Assembly: GCA_965279065.1 (NCBI GenBank)
Contig: OZ257134.1
Span: forward strand, 2,728,001-2,792,000
Direction: 5' to 3'
DNA length: 64,000 nucleotides
Source of the DNA: JAKAXS01 sp965279065
Lineage (GTDB): Bacteria; Pseudomonadota; Alphaproteobacteria; Rhizobiales; Hyphomicrobiaceae
Both the position numbers and the translations under genes were made by a program. The notes below the pieces were generated by a model, which was not told the origin of the DNA, did not search any database, and saw only the letters and a list, made by a program, of their open reading frames with translations. Below, piece by piece: positions 11,001 to 18,907 of this stretch; position 1 is the first letter of the stretch, and every line of letters begins with the position of its first letter.

Positions 11001-11119
11001 GAGGCAGGGCTGTGAACATGAATGTCCCACTTGCGCCAAACGGCGCCTCTTGGCCAACTTTTATCGGGCACGGCGCGTCCCCCAAATGAATTGTCGAGCG
11101 GCGCCGTATTTCCCTGCAA
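8039..11119 (-). CDS. PHP-domain and AAA/SMC-like ATPase, TrlF-type
   Basis: A large two-part protein of about 1026 residues. The N-terminal third is a PHP phosphoesterase domain: HVHSP (His34, His36), a VND near 64-66 and GSDSHN (263-267) supply metal ligands. The rest is an ABC/SMC-like ATPase with Walker A GNKGSGKS (362-369), a long coiled-coil middle, Walker B IIVDQPEENLDS and a switch THSPN near the C terminus. This arrangement is that of TrlF-type AAA-like ATPases, often found beside defence genes; the reaction is not established here. The listed start is TTG. A GTG at 11071 has GGGGGA six bases upstream and may be the true start. It is monocistronic, downstream of Wadjet on the same strand. 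Defence role is inferred from architecture and location. Confidence 0.8.
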   Translation of the reverse strand: MQGNTAPLDNSFGGRAVPDKSWPRGAVWRKWDIHVHSPASDGFKGDYNQFIIQLGNADCDVIGVNDYFSVAGYREVVRRLADPAGDTEGNAAYRDALEKLRSKVLLPVVECRMTNVLMNKHGKSGQRLNFHLIFDPELPAEDIENFLKTQQVNGSSIGGRYADSAFLLNSVQVDFNDILKRLKADGNFRDRFLVWLPYDEYGGIDGIDPKTDQLLKLNLIRDADMLGSSNKNQADFFLWKHPTYTEQQFREWFGVRKPCVKGSDSHNVNDELGRLKDHKSQPTDKYCWIKADPTFAGLRQILHEPEDRIFIGACPPKLEEVRNNATRFIDRLQITRSGDADTPDKWFACDVPLNADMVAIIGNKGSGKSALADILALAGNTHCDPDHFSFLVKHRFCERSGKLAKQFEVRALWADGTETTLRLNAKPDPNGVERVRYIPQTYLEKVCTETEPGQQSEFQAELRKVIFSHISEADRLGKHTLDELIEYKTEELKVQIANARREISRVNTDLVRSEEKSTPDYRARIEALLAEKQQELKAHKDIAPTKVEQPSEVGAEQKAAFDAIASKLGEERATLNRIDSETTEKRELQKALAEKIALAGKIEGKIDTFGSEYARLGRETSDDLQRLGLELGKLVAVTIDKSMLVAARKKLMEEKTAVDAVLDGGAPDSLPLQKAACLERITALQGQLDAPNKRFQEYNEALRAWNEKAALIEGSPEKADTLKGYEAQLAYLRTGLPTDIDKLRLQRREIARGIHKSIAAIRDVYKAMFAAVQELISSSVVIKEGFKLTFESSIIVRNLAGELFDKYISANVGGSFYRKEKGTALDEIGGEFDVNTDEEALSYIDKIVSHLEHDMRTAQQSPMSIASQLRKNVDVKALYDFLWGLGYLEPEYSLKLDGKDLSHLSPGERGTLLLVFYLLVDKSHKPIIVDQPEENLDSQTVYKLLIPVIKDVKKRRQIIMVTHSPNIAVVCDAEQIIHAHIDRAAGNEVIYTMGAIESPAINRYLVDVLEGTRPAFDNREAKYFAS

Positions 11120-11430
11120 TTGGGTCTCAACATTCTGTGCGGCGGCCGTATCTCCCTATAACTTGATGCGCCTGTGCGTATCCTATTCGACCCCTTTTTT
11201 CCAAGCAATTTTACTTGGCGCGATCATCCTCCATGCGCGATAACGCTGAATCAATGGCTTAGCCGATGCACCTGCCTCAAGCCCGCAACCAAGCAGGTCT
11301 GCTTTAATCGGGACTGACGACGTGCCATCCGGGACCCCCCGATGCATTCACCCGGCGCCTGGCATGACCGCTTTCTCGGCAAAGCGGACAATCAGGAGCT
11401 CGGCCCCAAGATGGAAATGTTGCGAGGCCC
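11120..11430. other. Spacer without a recognised gene
   Basis: About 310 bases between the PHP-ATPase gene and the XRE regulator. No coding frame with a ribosome-binding site was found. A phrase near 11,363 (ATGACCGCTTTCTCGG then AAAGCGGAC) looks like decayed intergenic repeat similar to others at the window edges. Confidence 0.45.
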
Positions 11431-11655
11431 CTACCTGCCGGCGATTTTGATCTGATCAAGCAACGCGCCGGGAGACACTTTCAGAGCCTTTGCAATTTTC
11501 TCAAGGATAACAATCGTCGGGTTGCGCACACCCCGCTCGATACCGCTGATATAGGTCCGGTGCAGGCCGCAGTGATCGGCAAACGCCTCCTGCGAGAAGC
11601 CCTGCTCCTCCCGAAATCTCTTGAGATTTAGGCCGACACGACGCCGCACGTCCAT
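11431..11655 (-). CDS. XRE-family controller-like regulator
   Basis: A 74-residue protein made almost entirely of a helix-turn-helix (FSQEAFADHCGLHRTYISGI). Size and sequence layout match controller (C) proteins of restriction-modification systems and related small XRE repressors. It is transcribed away from the PD-(D/E)XK-like gene at 11,841. Two operator-like boxes lie in the shared leader. In C-protein systems the regulator controls its own and the nuclease promoter through such boxes, so the same is inferred here. No cognate methyltransferase is directly attached. Confidence 0.85.
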   Translation of the reverse strand: MDVRRRVGLNLKRFREEQGFSQEAFADHCGLHRTYISGIERGVRNPTIVILEKIAKALKVSPGALLDQIKIAGR

Positions 11656-11692
11656 CGCGGCAGGGAACGGCGCCCGTGACGATTGATCTACA

Positions 11693-11703
11693 GACTATGA
11701 GTC
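11693..11703. promoter_or_regulatory. C-box-like operator 1
   Basis: GACTATGAGTC: perfect arms GACT and AGTC around a three-base centre, on the complementary strand GACTCATAGTC. It lies 38 bases upstream of the XRE start codon. The GACT-N3-AGTC form matches the general operator type of restriction-modification controller proteins. Function is inferred. Confidence 0.55.
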
Positions 11704-11756
11704 TCATTTCTCTGGACTTCCACTACCGTCTGAGCGATGGATCGAGACGCTCTGAT

Positions 11757-11767
11757 GACGATGAGTC
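11757..11767. promoter_or_regulatory. C-box-like operator 2
   Basis: GACGATGAGTC, one base different from the first box (GACTATGAGTC) and 64 bases from it. It lies 74 bases before the start of the nuclease-like gene. The near-identity of two boxes between divergent genes supports regulator binding. The spacing is larger than in the classic adjacent C-box pairs. Confidence 0.45.
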
Positions 11768-11840
11768 TCAAGTCGCGCGTTTCCACCGAGTTCAGGGCAG
11801 GAACCTCGCCATCGAGGCCGCGAGACAAGAGGAGCATTCC

Positions 11841-12353
11841 ATGATCGAAGACAACGACCTGAGCACTGTCCAAAAGGGCAAAGTTACGGAAGCCCTGGTA
11901 GCCTCTACGCTAATCCTCGCCTCAGGTGGACGACTGTCGCCCTTTGCGCCGATCTCGGACGACTGCGGGATTGATTTGATCATTCTCGACAAGAAGACGC
12001 ATCGGTCCCTGCCCCTTCAGGTGAAGTCGCGGATCGCCAACCCGGCTCGCCCGACCGTCCAATTCAATGTCCGCAAGACGTCGTTCGGCGATCTTGGCAA
12101 TCGCTATCTTCTCGGCGTCCTTTTTGACCCTTTGAACATCGCCCTGACGGCCTCCTGGCTCATCCCGATGTCTCGCGTCCCAAATGTCTCCGTAGATAAA
12201 CCCGACACCTACGCATTGACGCCTAACACGCTCATTGGGTCCCGCGACCGCTACCAGGAATTTCGCCTCAACAATGCAAGCGATTTGGCCAACGCGGTCC
12301 TAAGCGCCATCGCTGGAGAAGATCCGTCGCTTACAAAGCGCGAGACGGCTTGA
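11841..12353 (+). CDS. PD-(D/E)XK nuclease-like protein
   Basis: A 170-residue protein with the core of a PD-(D/E)XK nuclease: GKVTEALVAS forms the first helix, GIDLII supplies the Asp, and LPLQVKSR supplies the Gln-X-Lys active-site strand. Related families are DUF4365-like and intron-associated endonucleases. The frame is open from 11,676, but the ATG at 11,841 has AGGAG seven bases upstream and begins the conserved part. It is divergent from the XRE gene. It may be the nuclease of a minimal restriction-like unit. Alternatively it is a solitary domesticated nuclease; substrate cannot be read from sequence. Confidence 0.72.
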   Translation: MIEDNDLSTVQKGKVTEALVASTLILASGGRLSPFAPISDDCGIDLIILDKKTHRSLPLQVKSRIANPARPTVQFNVRKTSFGDLGNRYLLGVLFDPLNIALTASWLIPMSRVPNVSVDKPDTYALTPNTLIGSRDRYQEFRLNNASDLANAVLSAIAGEDPSLTKRETA

Positions 12354-12381
12354 AGCGCCCCACGTCGGTCCGGCGTTTTCT

Positions 12382-13794
12382 TCAAAAGAGAATGCCTGCC
12401 CGCTTCCGGCCATGGCCCTCGATCCAGTTTAAAAACTGCGAAGTGCTATCGACTTGATCGTCATTTCGTCCTCCTGGAAACGCCGACAATTCGGCAATGT
12501 AGGCATCTCTCCATGCTGCGCGCTTCGGCAGGAAAACAGAGCCGGCTTCGATTATCGCTGATTGAGTTGCCATCCGAACAACCTTTGCGGCGTCCGCCTG
12601 GACCGGGATGATGTGGACCCCGCCCTCCGACTTCAGTTGTTGGATAAGTCCTATCCCAACATGAGCATTTTCAATCAAAACGACTTTTGCGCGCTGCGAC
12701 CGTGCGTGAGCAACAACTTTGCGCTTAAGGTCCGGGAATTCCCATCTACCTCGCAAGACGTCTTGCAAATAATACTTGCGATTTTTAACTAGCCACGTCG
12801 TGCAGACGGACCAGTCTGAATTGACGTTCGAGGTCGCGGCAACGTCCCAACTTTGCACAATACGCTCGGGCTCGATGTCACCTTCATAGTCGCGAAGCCA
12901 AGATCGTTTGATGAGATTACCTTCGGGCGGGATTGGGTTCTGCTGATACTGAGCCGAGAACAATACCGTGCCTAGGGTGGCACGGCTTGCCTCGATCGCT
13001 TTGCGGGATTCTTGAGCGGGGTGGAGAACCTCGCCAGCTTTACGACCGAGGTACCTCACGTTGCCTAGAGGCTTCAGAAGCTCAAAGCGTTCGTCGCAGA
13101 CGGCTATGGCGGGAAGCTCGATTAGCTCCCAGTCTTCCTTTTCCTGAACGTGAGCCACAAGATCGTCGACGTGCACCCGCTGCATGACAAGAATGATGAC
13201 GTCATCGTCTTTGCTATCTAGACGTGAATAGAGTGTGGAGTCGTACCAGTCTTTGACCCTTTCCCGATTTGCCTTTGACTGCGCATCGAGAGCCTTGATG
13301 GGATCATCAATGATGATGAAGTTGCCGCCGCGGCCTGTCAGCGATCCACCCAGCGACGTCGACAGCCTTGAGCCTCCCGCGATCGTCTCGAATTCTTCCT
13401 CTGCTAACTTGTTAGGATTGAGTGCGCCCTGCGGAAAGGCTCCCCGGTACCACGGCGACAGCATTACCTTGCGACATTTGCGGGCTAAGTCGCCCGAGAA
13501 CTCCTGTGCATAGCTTGCGCAGATAATGCGAAGCTTAGGGTCCTGGCCCAGCGCCCAGGCTGGGAAAGCAATCGACGCAGAAATCGACTTGAGGCTCCGC
13601 GGAGGCAACGTGATGATGAGTCGCTTGATCTCGCGGCGATAGGCGGCCATCAGGCGGTCGGCAATCAATTCGATGTGGAAGTTCGGCAAGAACTGGGTTC
13701 GCCCGTCTACCGTCGCATATGTTCTTCCGATGAACGTCAGAAGATCGGTACGGAGAAGCGTTCGGTAAAGCTCGGCATCACTCGCCATCGTCAT
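12382..13794 (-). CDS. Phage terminase large subunit
   Basis: The ATP-driven motor and nuclease that packages phage DNA. N-terminal ATPase: a Walker A variant LPPRSLKS (about 63-70) and Walker B FIIIDDP (about 160). C-terminal RNase H-like nuclease: SWDVAA and the late Asp pair NDDQVDS. About 470 residues, full length. The ATG at 13,794 is preferred over 13,833 because it overlaps the preceding gene by only 17 bases. The partner gene upstream encodes a DUF5681 protein, which often sits where a small terminase would. No portal, capsid or tail genes are present in the window. Confidence 0.9.
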   Translation of the reverse strand: MTMASDAELYRTLLRTDLLTFIGRTYATVDGRTQFLPNFHIELIADRLMAAYRREIKRLIITLPPRSLKSISASIAFPAWALGQDPKLRIICASYAQEFSGDLARKCRKVMLSPWYRGAFPQGALNPNKLAEEEFETIAGGSRLSTSLGGSLTGRGGNFIIIDDPIKALDAQSKANRERVKDWYDSTLYSRLDSKDDDVIILVMQRVHVDDLVAHVQEKEDWELIELPAIAVCDERFELLKPLGNVRYLGRKAGEVLHPAQESRKAIEASRATLGTVLFSAQYQQNPIPPEGNLIKRSWLRDYEGDIEPERIVQSWDVAATSNVNSDWSVCTTWLVKNRKYYLQDVLRGRWEFPDLKRKVVAHARSQRAKVVLIENAHVGIGLIQQLKSEGGVHIIPVQADAAKVVRMATQSAIIEAGSVFLPKRAAWRDAYIAELSAFPGGRNDDQVDSTSQFLNWIEGHGRKRAGILF

Positions 13795-14302
13795 CGTCCG
13801 TCTTTCCGAGAACCCGACGCCGGTACTCTGCAATCATCTGTCGATCGATCTGCTCCAGATCGCTGTCCTGCAGAACGTCGATCGAGCGTAGTCGGGCGCT
13901 ATGGGCGAGAATCAGTGCGCAAGCCTTGGAATCGCCTTTAGCGGCCTTGGCAATCTGCGCCTTCGCGATGATTCTGTATTTCTTCACCTTTGACGTCCGA
14001 CCGTTTTCGGTAACGAGTATCTGCTGATCCAGCTCCTCATCCAGGATCGCCGCAAAGCTACGCGCTCCTTTGCGTCGCCCCTTCGGGTTACCCGACTGAC
14101 CCGGCTTGAATTGCGAGTGTTTGGGCGGTCGACAATAGCCAACGCTGAATCCCTCCGCCTTACGCACCGTTTTCGTCGCGGAATTTGTCTTCGTCTTCGC
14201 TTTAGGCTTCGGCTTCGGCTTCGGCTTCGGCTTCGGCTTAGGCTCAGGCTTCGCCTTTGCCTTTGCCTTTGCCTTTGCCTTCGGCTTTGTCTTCTCTCTC
14301 AT
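13778..14302 (-). CDS. DUF5681-domain protein with Lys-rich N terminus
   Basis: A 174-residue protein. The central FKPGQSGNPKGRRKGAR segment is the hallmark of DUF5681, commonly encoded next to large terminases in alphaproteobacteria and suspected of small-terminase-like DNA binding. The first 45 residues are almost only Lys alternating with Ala and Pro, encoded by a six-base periodic repeat, and would make a strongly basic disordered tail. Start ATG at 14,302 overlaps the stop of the methyltransferase gene as ATGA and follows AAGGGAAAG. The acidic C terminus (DDDDGE) overlaps the terminase start. Confidence 0.82.
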   Translation of the reverse strand: MREKTKPKAKAKAKAKAKPEPKPKPKPKPKPKPKAKTKTNSATKTVRKAEGFSVGYCRPPKHSQFKPGQSGNPKGRRKGARSFAAILDEELDQQILVTENGRTSKVKKYRIIAKAQIAKAAKGDSKACALILAHSARLRSIDVLQDSDLEQIDRQMIAEYRRRVLGKTDDDDGE

Positions 14303-15684
14303 GCTTTCCCTTTTTGCTTCCCCTTCCGGGCTGGCATTTGTGTAGATCTGCAGCGGGGTGCTGGTGTCTCGCCGAAGGCCTGGCCAGTCTCTGCGTGGGT
14401 AGCAACATTGCCGGTTGCCTTTTGCCAACGTGCAATCGTGACGTCGACGTAGCGGGGTTCCAGCTCGATCAGGCGCGCGCGCCTCCCGACACGTTCAGCA
14501 GCGATTAGCGTGGTCCCTGCTCCGCCAAACCCGTCGAGGATGATGTCGTTTCTATTGCTGGCATCTTGGATAGCATCCGCGACCAGCAGCACTGGTTTGA
14601 CAGTTGGATGGTCGGACAAATCCTTGCCTCGACCGTTACGCCAGGTATTGAGGCCAGCGTAGTCCCAGACATTGGACCGATACCGGCCGAACCTGCCCAG
14701 TTCGACATTGTTGATGTGGCTCGCCCGGCCAAGCTTGAAGATGAACACCAGTTCGTGTTTGGAGCGATAAAACGACCCCATGCCGCCATTCGTTTTGTTC
14801 CAAACGCAGAGATTTTTGAGTTCCGTGTAGACGCGCTGTCCCGCAGTTGTCAGTTCGCCAAGATGCCGCCAGTCCATGCACACGTAGTGCAGCGACCCAT
14901 CAACAGCGACCGACGCCATGTTGTTCAAGGCGATTTCGAGGAAGTCGGCAAACTCCGCGGAGCTCATCTCCCCGCTCGCGCAGGAAAAATCTTGATGACG
15001 GTTCCGGCCAAGCCCCGAAACGTGACCATCGATCGGCACATTGTAGGGCGGATCGGTGAACACCATTCGCGCTTTGTCGCGACCCATTAAGCGCCGAACC
15101 GCCCCGGCGTCCCGCACGTCGGCACACAAGATGCGATGCTCTCCAAGACACCACAGGTCGCCGGAACGCGTGATAACCTCTCGCGCTTTCGGCGGCTCGG
15201 GGACATCGTCTGCGGGATCAGTCGACTTCCCATTGCTTTGGATCGCCAGATCAATCTCAGCGTGATCAAAACCGGTTACCGACACATCGAAATCGCAGTC
15301 GATCGAGACCAGATCAGCAAGCTCCAGTGAAAGAAGGTCTTTGTCCCAGCCGGAGAGTTCAGCCAAACGATTGTCGGCGATGGCGTAAGCCCGCAGCTCT
15401 GCCTCACTCAGGTGCGTGAGGCAGATCACCGGGACCGAGCTAAATCCCAGTTTGCGCGCGGCCTCAAACCGACCGTGCCCGGCGACAATGCGATTGCCGT
15501 CGTCGACGAGGATGGGATTGATGAAGCCGAACGTCCGGATGCTTTCGGCAATCTGATTGATCTGTTTGGCAGAGTGCGTCCGCGCGTTGCGCGCCGCTGC
15601 TCTCAGTTTGTGAACGCTTCGCTGTTCGATTCGCGAATGCTCGAAGGCCCTGACAGCTGGCCTATTCCTCAACGTTGTACTCAT
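14299..15684 (-). CDS. ParB-like nuclease/DNA methyltransferase fusion
   Basis: A 461-residue protein with an N-terminal ParB/sulfiredoxin-type domain (IVAGHGRFEAARKLG, residues 66-80) fused to an amino-methyltransferase. The methyltransferase has the catalytic DPPYN (211-215) before the S-adenosylmethionine-binding FGGAGTT (386-392), the beta-class order for N6-adenine or N4-cytosine enzymes. It probably modifies DNA of the mobile element. Such fusions occur beside DUF5681 and terminase genes in rhizobial genomes, and here the three form an overlapping operon. The target sequence cannot be deduced. Not obviously paired with a restriction enzyme. Confidence 0.87.
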   Translation of the reverse strand: MSTTLRNRPAVRAFEHSRIEQRSVHKLRAAARNARTHSAKQINQIAESIRTFGFINPILVDDGNRIVAGHGRFEAARKLGFSSVPVICLTHLSEAELRAYAIADNRLAELSGWDKDLLSLELADLVSIDCDFDVSVTGFDHAEIDLAIQSNGKSTDPADDVPEPPKAREVITRSGDLWCLGEHRILCADVRDAGAVRRLMGRDKARMVFTDPPYNVPIDGHVSGLGRNRHQDFSCASGEMSSAEFADFLEIALNNMASVAVDGSLHYVCMDWRHLGELTTAGQRVYTELKNLCVWNKTNGGMGSFYRSKHELVFIFKLGRASHINNVELGRFGRYRSNVWDYAGLNTWRNGRGKDLSDHPTVKPVLLVADAIQDASNRNDIILDGFGGAGTTLIAAERVGRRARLIELEPRYVDVTIARWQKATGNVATHAETGQAFGETPAPRCRSTQMPARKGKQKGKA

Positions 15685-16017
15685 GAGCGCAGCGCGTCTC
15701 TCCCTAATTCAAATGAAGGGGACGCGTCTCGCGTGGCGCCAAAAGATGATGCGGCGCCAGAGACCAACAATAGTTGCATGCATATAGCAATTAACTAAGT
15801 TGCGCAAGCATTTGTTATTACAGAGTAAACGTGTTGCATCAGCACAAATTGGTTAATGTCGAAAAATCAGCGAGCGACAAGGATTTAAACGAACAAAAAC
15901 AATCAGGTAGAGGTTGATTTTGCACCGTCATCGAGCATCGTGGACCTACGGATACGGACACGCGTGAGTCTTCACTGAGTAAGGGGACTTGCGCGAATCA
16001 ACCAAGGGGACGGTTCA
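15685..16017. other. AT-rich divergent promoter region
   Basis: About 330 bases between two divergently transcribed genes. The part around 15,770-15,890 is clearly richer in A and T than the neighbours, typical of promoters. No gene was found. Specific -10/-35 boxes could not be chosen with confidence. Confidence 0.45.
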
Positions 16018-17013
16018 ATGACTGGAGAGAGGTCGAGACACCGCGCATTGGCCCTCGGCGCAGGCGTCACTTTCACCTGCGGTGCCCTCTATATTCTGCT
16101 CGAGGACGTGGTCAGCGGGCACTCCTGGTCGATGGACCATGCCCTCACCGTACTCACCGTGATCGGGACGATCGCAGTGGGTCACCTCGCTGTTGAAGCT
16201 GCGCGCATCAAACACGTGCTGCCAGCCCTAGGCTTCTGCTCCCTGTTCATCGCCGGGACCGCCCTCACCGTCTATAATTCGGTTGGGCGTCAGGCAGAAA
16301 CGAGCGACGCCAAGCTTTTCGATGCCGAAGCACGCAATGAAGAGATCATCGCGACGAAGAAGGCCCAGCTCGCCAATAGAGCCATGCTTTCTGAAGCGCG
16401 CGAGCGTCACGCTCAAGAGTGCGCCTCAGGCCGTGGAAAACGCTGCGATGGGATCACGGCGACAATCCGCGTCTACGAAGATGCCGTGAAAGGCAACGAT
16501 GCCGATCTGCACAAGCTGGGACCACCGGTACCCGTCGCGCCAAAAGCAGAGAAAATGGCGACGGTTGCTGCGATCTTCGGCGCCGACAAGGCCCAAGCGA
16601 AGGCCTTTCTCATGCTGATCGAGCCATTCGCCTACACGCTGTTCTTCGAACTCGGGTCCATCATCTCTCTTGCCTACGGTTTCGGTGGCGAGCGGGCCCA
16701 TACATCAGAGCTATGCCCTCCCACCAACCGTCGCATCGCGTATCCGCTTGGCGCCAAAAAACGAATAGGCGGCAACCGACCCGTGAACGTGCGCAACCGT
16801 TGCCTTCCGCCAGCAACCTTGAAGAGCAACGCCCAACGCGACCTCGTCGCAAGGCTAGCAACCGGCGAAACCGTTGCTGCCCAGGACGATCTGGCCGAAG
16901 CCTGGAACGTCAACAAGGGAACCGTTTCCAAGTGGGTTTCCGAATGGGAGCGCAACGGCACGATTCCGGCACGGCGACCGATCGGCCGCTGCAAGATGAT
17001 CACTCCAACCTGA
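16018..17013 (+). CDS. Membrane protein with C-terminal helix-turn-helix
   Basis: Unrecognised family. The 331-residue protein has three probable membrane helices near the N terminus (about 10-29, 41-60, 67-85), a charged soluble segment with a Cys pair (residues 135 and 143), and a fourth hydrophobic helix (197-222). The C-terminal 60 residues look like a helix-turn-helix (DLAEAWNVNKGTVSKWVSEW). Similar layouts occur in rhizobial element-encoded proteins of unknown role. The ribosome-binding site AGGGGA precedes the ATG. A membrane-tethered DNA-binding role is only inference. Confidence 0.7.
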   Translation: MTGERSRHRALALGAGVTFTCGALYILLEDVVSGHSWSMDHALTVLTVIGTIAVGHLAVEAARIKHVLPALGFCSLFIAGTALTVYNSVGRQAETSDAKLFDAEARNEEIIATKKAQLANRAMLSEARERHAQECASGRGKRCDGITATIRVYEDAVKGNDADLHKLGPPVPVAPKAEKMATVAAIFGADKAQAKAFLMLIEPFAYTLFFELGSIISLAYGFGGERAHTSELCPPTNRRIAYPLGAKKRIGGNRPVNVRNRCLPPATLKSNAQRDLVARLATGETVAAQDDLAEAWNVNKGTVSKWVSEWERNGTIPARRPIGRCKMITPT

Positions 17014-17057
17014 GAAGGTAGGATAACAGCAACATTTTCGCTAATTAAAGGGCTGAA

Positions 17058-17297
17058 TCAATTGTCCGCTTTATCGTGCCAATGACGTACGCCTGGCGGA
17101 AGCCAGATGACGTCGCCTGCAGTCTCCTCTTTCCTAGGGCCACTCTCAATCTGGATCCAGCCGAACCCGTCGGCCACGCGTGGCGCACGCATTCCCGGGT
17201 CAAATTCCGGAGCCGTCCGCATCGCGGGGCCCTCGCCCCAAAACGGTCTCACGATGCAAGAGCCTTGGGTCTCTGGCACTGCCAGGAGTTGCGGCAA
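17058..17297 (-). pseudogene. Cupin-domain fragment
   Basis: A 79-residue frame ending with GDVIWLPPGVRHWH, the second metal-binding motif of small cupins, preceded by GFGWIQIESG. It aligns only to the C-terminal part of such proteins: the first cupin motif is missing and the start region is unrelated. It is best read as a truncated remnant. Confidence 0.55.
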
Positions 17298-17443
17298 CGA
17301 TCGTTACCCCGCTGGGCGGAGACGCATCGCGGCTCCGTCGCGCCGATGCGCGACAAGCGTGCCCTGACCAGGGCCTGCCAACGTTGGGTTAGCGCTGACA
17401 TGTTTGCATTCTTGCGCCCCACACTGGTGACGGGTCGGATGCT

Positions 17444-18907
17444 TCAGTGCTCCGGGGTCTTATGTGCTAGTGCATAGCAGTATCGAAGATTTCCCCATTG
17501 CCTCGACGCTACGGTAATTGGGCAGGAGACGTGCGCCATCGGAGCAAACCGACCGCCTCCCATGTCGCGCAGGTAGGTCTGGACGAGATAAGGAGCGCGA
17601 TTGCGTGCGGCGCTCTGCCCGACGCGATCCTGGTAGATCCGGCGATTGCGGCAATTGGCAGCGTTCCATGTGGCGTCGGCGGTAGGTCGTTGTGCGTATT
17701 TCGAATTGATGGTCGGGACAAAGCCGTTCTCGTCTGTAAGGGCACAGACAATTATGCGTGAATCGAAAGATAGCGCCGCATCCAGAATGGGGACGATCAG
17801 ACGGTCGAACGCATCCACGTACCTCGTCTCGAATTGCTCAGGTGAGGTTCCAGGTACCGGAATGTAGCTCCTGTCGAAGACGTCCTGCAAATCGAGGTAG
17901 CCATCTACAGCGTCATTGAGAGCGCACGACACCCGTTCGGCCAGCTTCATCGCCTCAGATACGAAGATCGTGTCCTCCGTCGAGACGCCGGACTCAACAT
18001 TAATCTCCACCAAGGCTTCGCCAGCCAACTGAACATCGCTGACGCGAGCTTCGATGCGTTGGACATTGGCGCGAGACATATCGAGGCTGCCACGAAATGC
18101 GCTAAAAATGTCGACCAGTGAAGCGCTTTTCGCGCCGATTGAGTCGGCTGCGGCGGAGATGTTGGAGGCACTCCCCACAACGCTCCTTACGGTCTTTTCA
18201 ACCGAGTCCAACGCCACGGAGATACCGCCGGTCTGTGACCGCACGCTGGTCGCCAGCGCCGAAGTTGCGGTCGATTGATTCATCAACTCACGGCACTGGT
18301 TCTCGATTGTCTTGATCGTCGATGTGACGTCCTTTGTCACCTTCTCTGATTGCTCGGCAAGTGTCTTCACCTCGTTGGCGACGACAGCAAATCCCTTGCC
18401 GGCCACGCCAACGCGCGCCGCCTCGATTGCGGCATTCAATCCCAAGAGACGTATTTCTCTGGCTACCCTTTCCACGCCCCGCGTACCCTCGGCGACGCGT
18501 TGCAGGACACCTTCCAGGCTGGCAAGAATGTTGCGGCCGCTGGCTATTGCATCAAGCAGTTCGCCGACGCCGGTAACGGATGAGCGGATAACCGCAATGG
18601 AGTGGGTTATCTCCTCACTTGCCGTTGTGGCGATTTGTCCACTCTCCATCGCATAGGTGGCAATGGTCGAATTCGCACTGTCGAGATCGCGCATCTTGCA
18701 TTCGACGTCGTCGAGCATGAGAGTTTGTTGCTGCATTGTCAGCGACAGCTCTCCCGCAGTGCAGGCGACATCGACAATCTGATGCAAGACCCCCGTTGAT
18801 CGAGCGGCGTAACGCTCCACAAGCGAGCTGACCTTATTGTCGTGTGGGATCTGAGGATCCGTCGTCGGCCGAAAAGGTTGGCTCGCTGTCATCTGTAACC
18901 GCCGCAA
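17444..18907 (-). CDS. Soluble methyl-accepting chemotaxis protein
   Basis: A 487-residue receptor without transmembrane segments, so cytoplasmic. The signalling hairpin is clear: LLGLNAAIEAARVG and FAVVANEVKTLAEQS (residues 154-187), flanked by helical adaptation-like regions. The C-terminal domain (about 330-480) with TRYVDAFDRLIVPILD and RDMGGGRFAPMAHVS is a sensor-like module typical of Bradyrhizobium chemoreceptors. It would signal through CheA/CheW to the flagellar motor. It is alone, without che genes nearby. An ATG at 18,892 is an alternative start. Confidence 0.88.
   Translation of the reverse strand: MRRLQMTASQPFRPTTDPQIPHDNKVSSLVERYAARSTGVLHQIVDVACTAGELSLTMQQQTLMLDDVECKMRDLDSANSTIATYAMESGQIATTASEEITHSIAVIRSSVTGVGELLDAIASGRNILASLEGVLQRVAEGTRGVERVAREIRLLGLNAAIEAARVGVAGKGFAVVANEVKTLAEQSEKVTKDVTSTIKTIENQCRELMNQSTATSALATSVRSQTGGISVALDSVEKTVRSVVGSASNISAAADSIGAKSASLVDIFSAFRGSLDMSRANVQRIEARVSDVQLAGEALVEINVESGVSTEDTIFVSEAMKLAERVSCALNDAVDGYLDLQDVFDRSYIPVPGTSPEQFETRYVDAFDRLIVPILDAALSFDSRIIVCALTDENGFVPTINSKYAQRPTADATWNAANCRNRRIYQDRVGQSAARNRAPYLVQTYLRDMGGGRFAPMAHVSCPITVASRQWGNLRYCYALAHKTPEH

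Noticed and set aside
14190..14302. Periodic DNA considered as CRISPR-like or tandem non-coding repeat.
   Set aside because: It is inside a well-supported gene and encodes a Lys-rich tail; no spacers.
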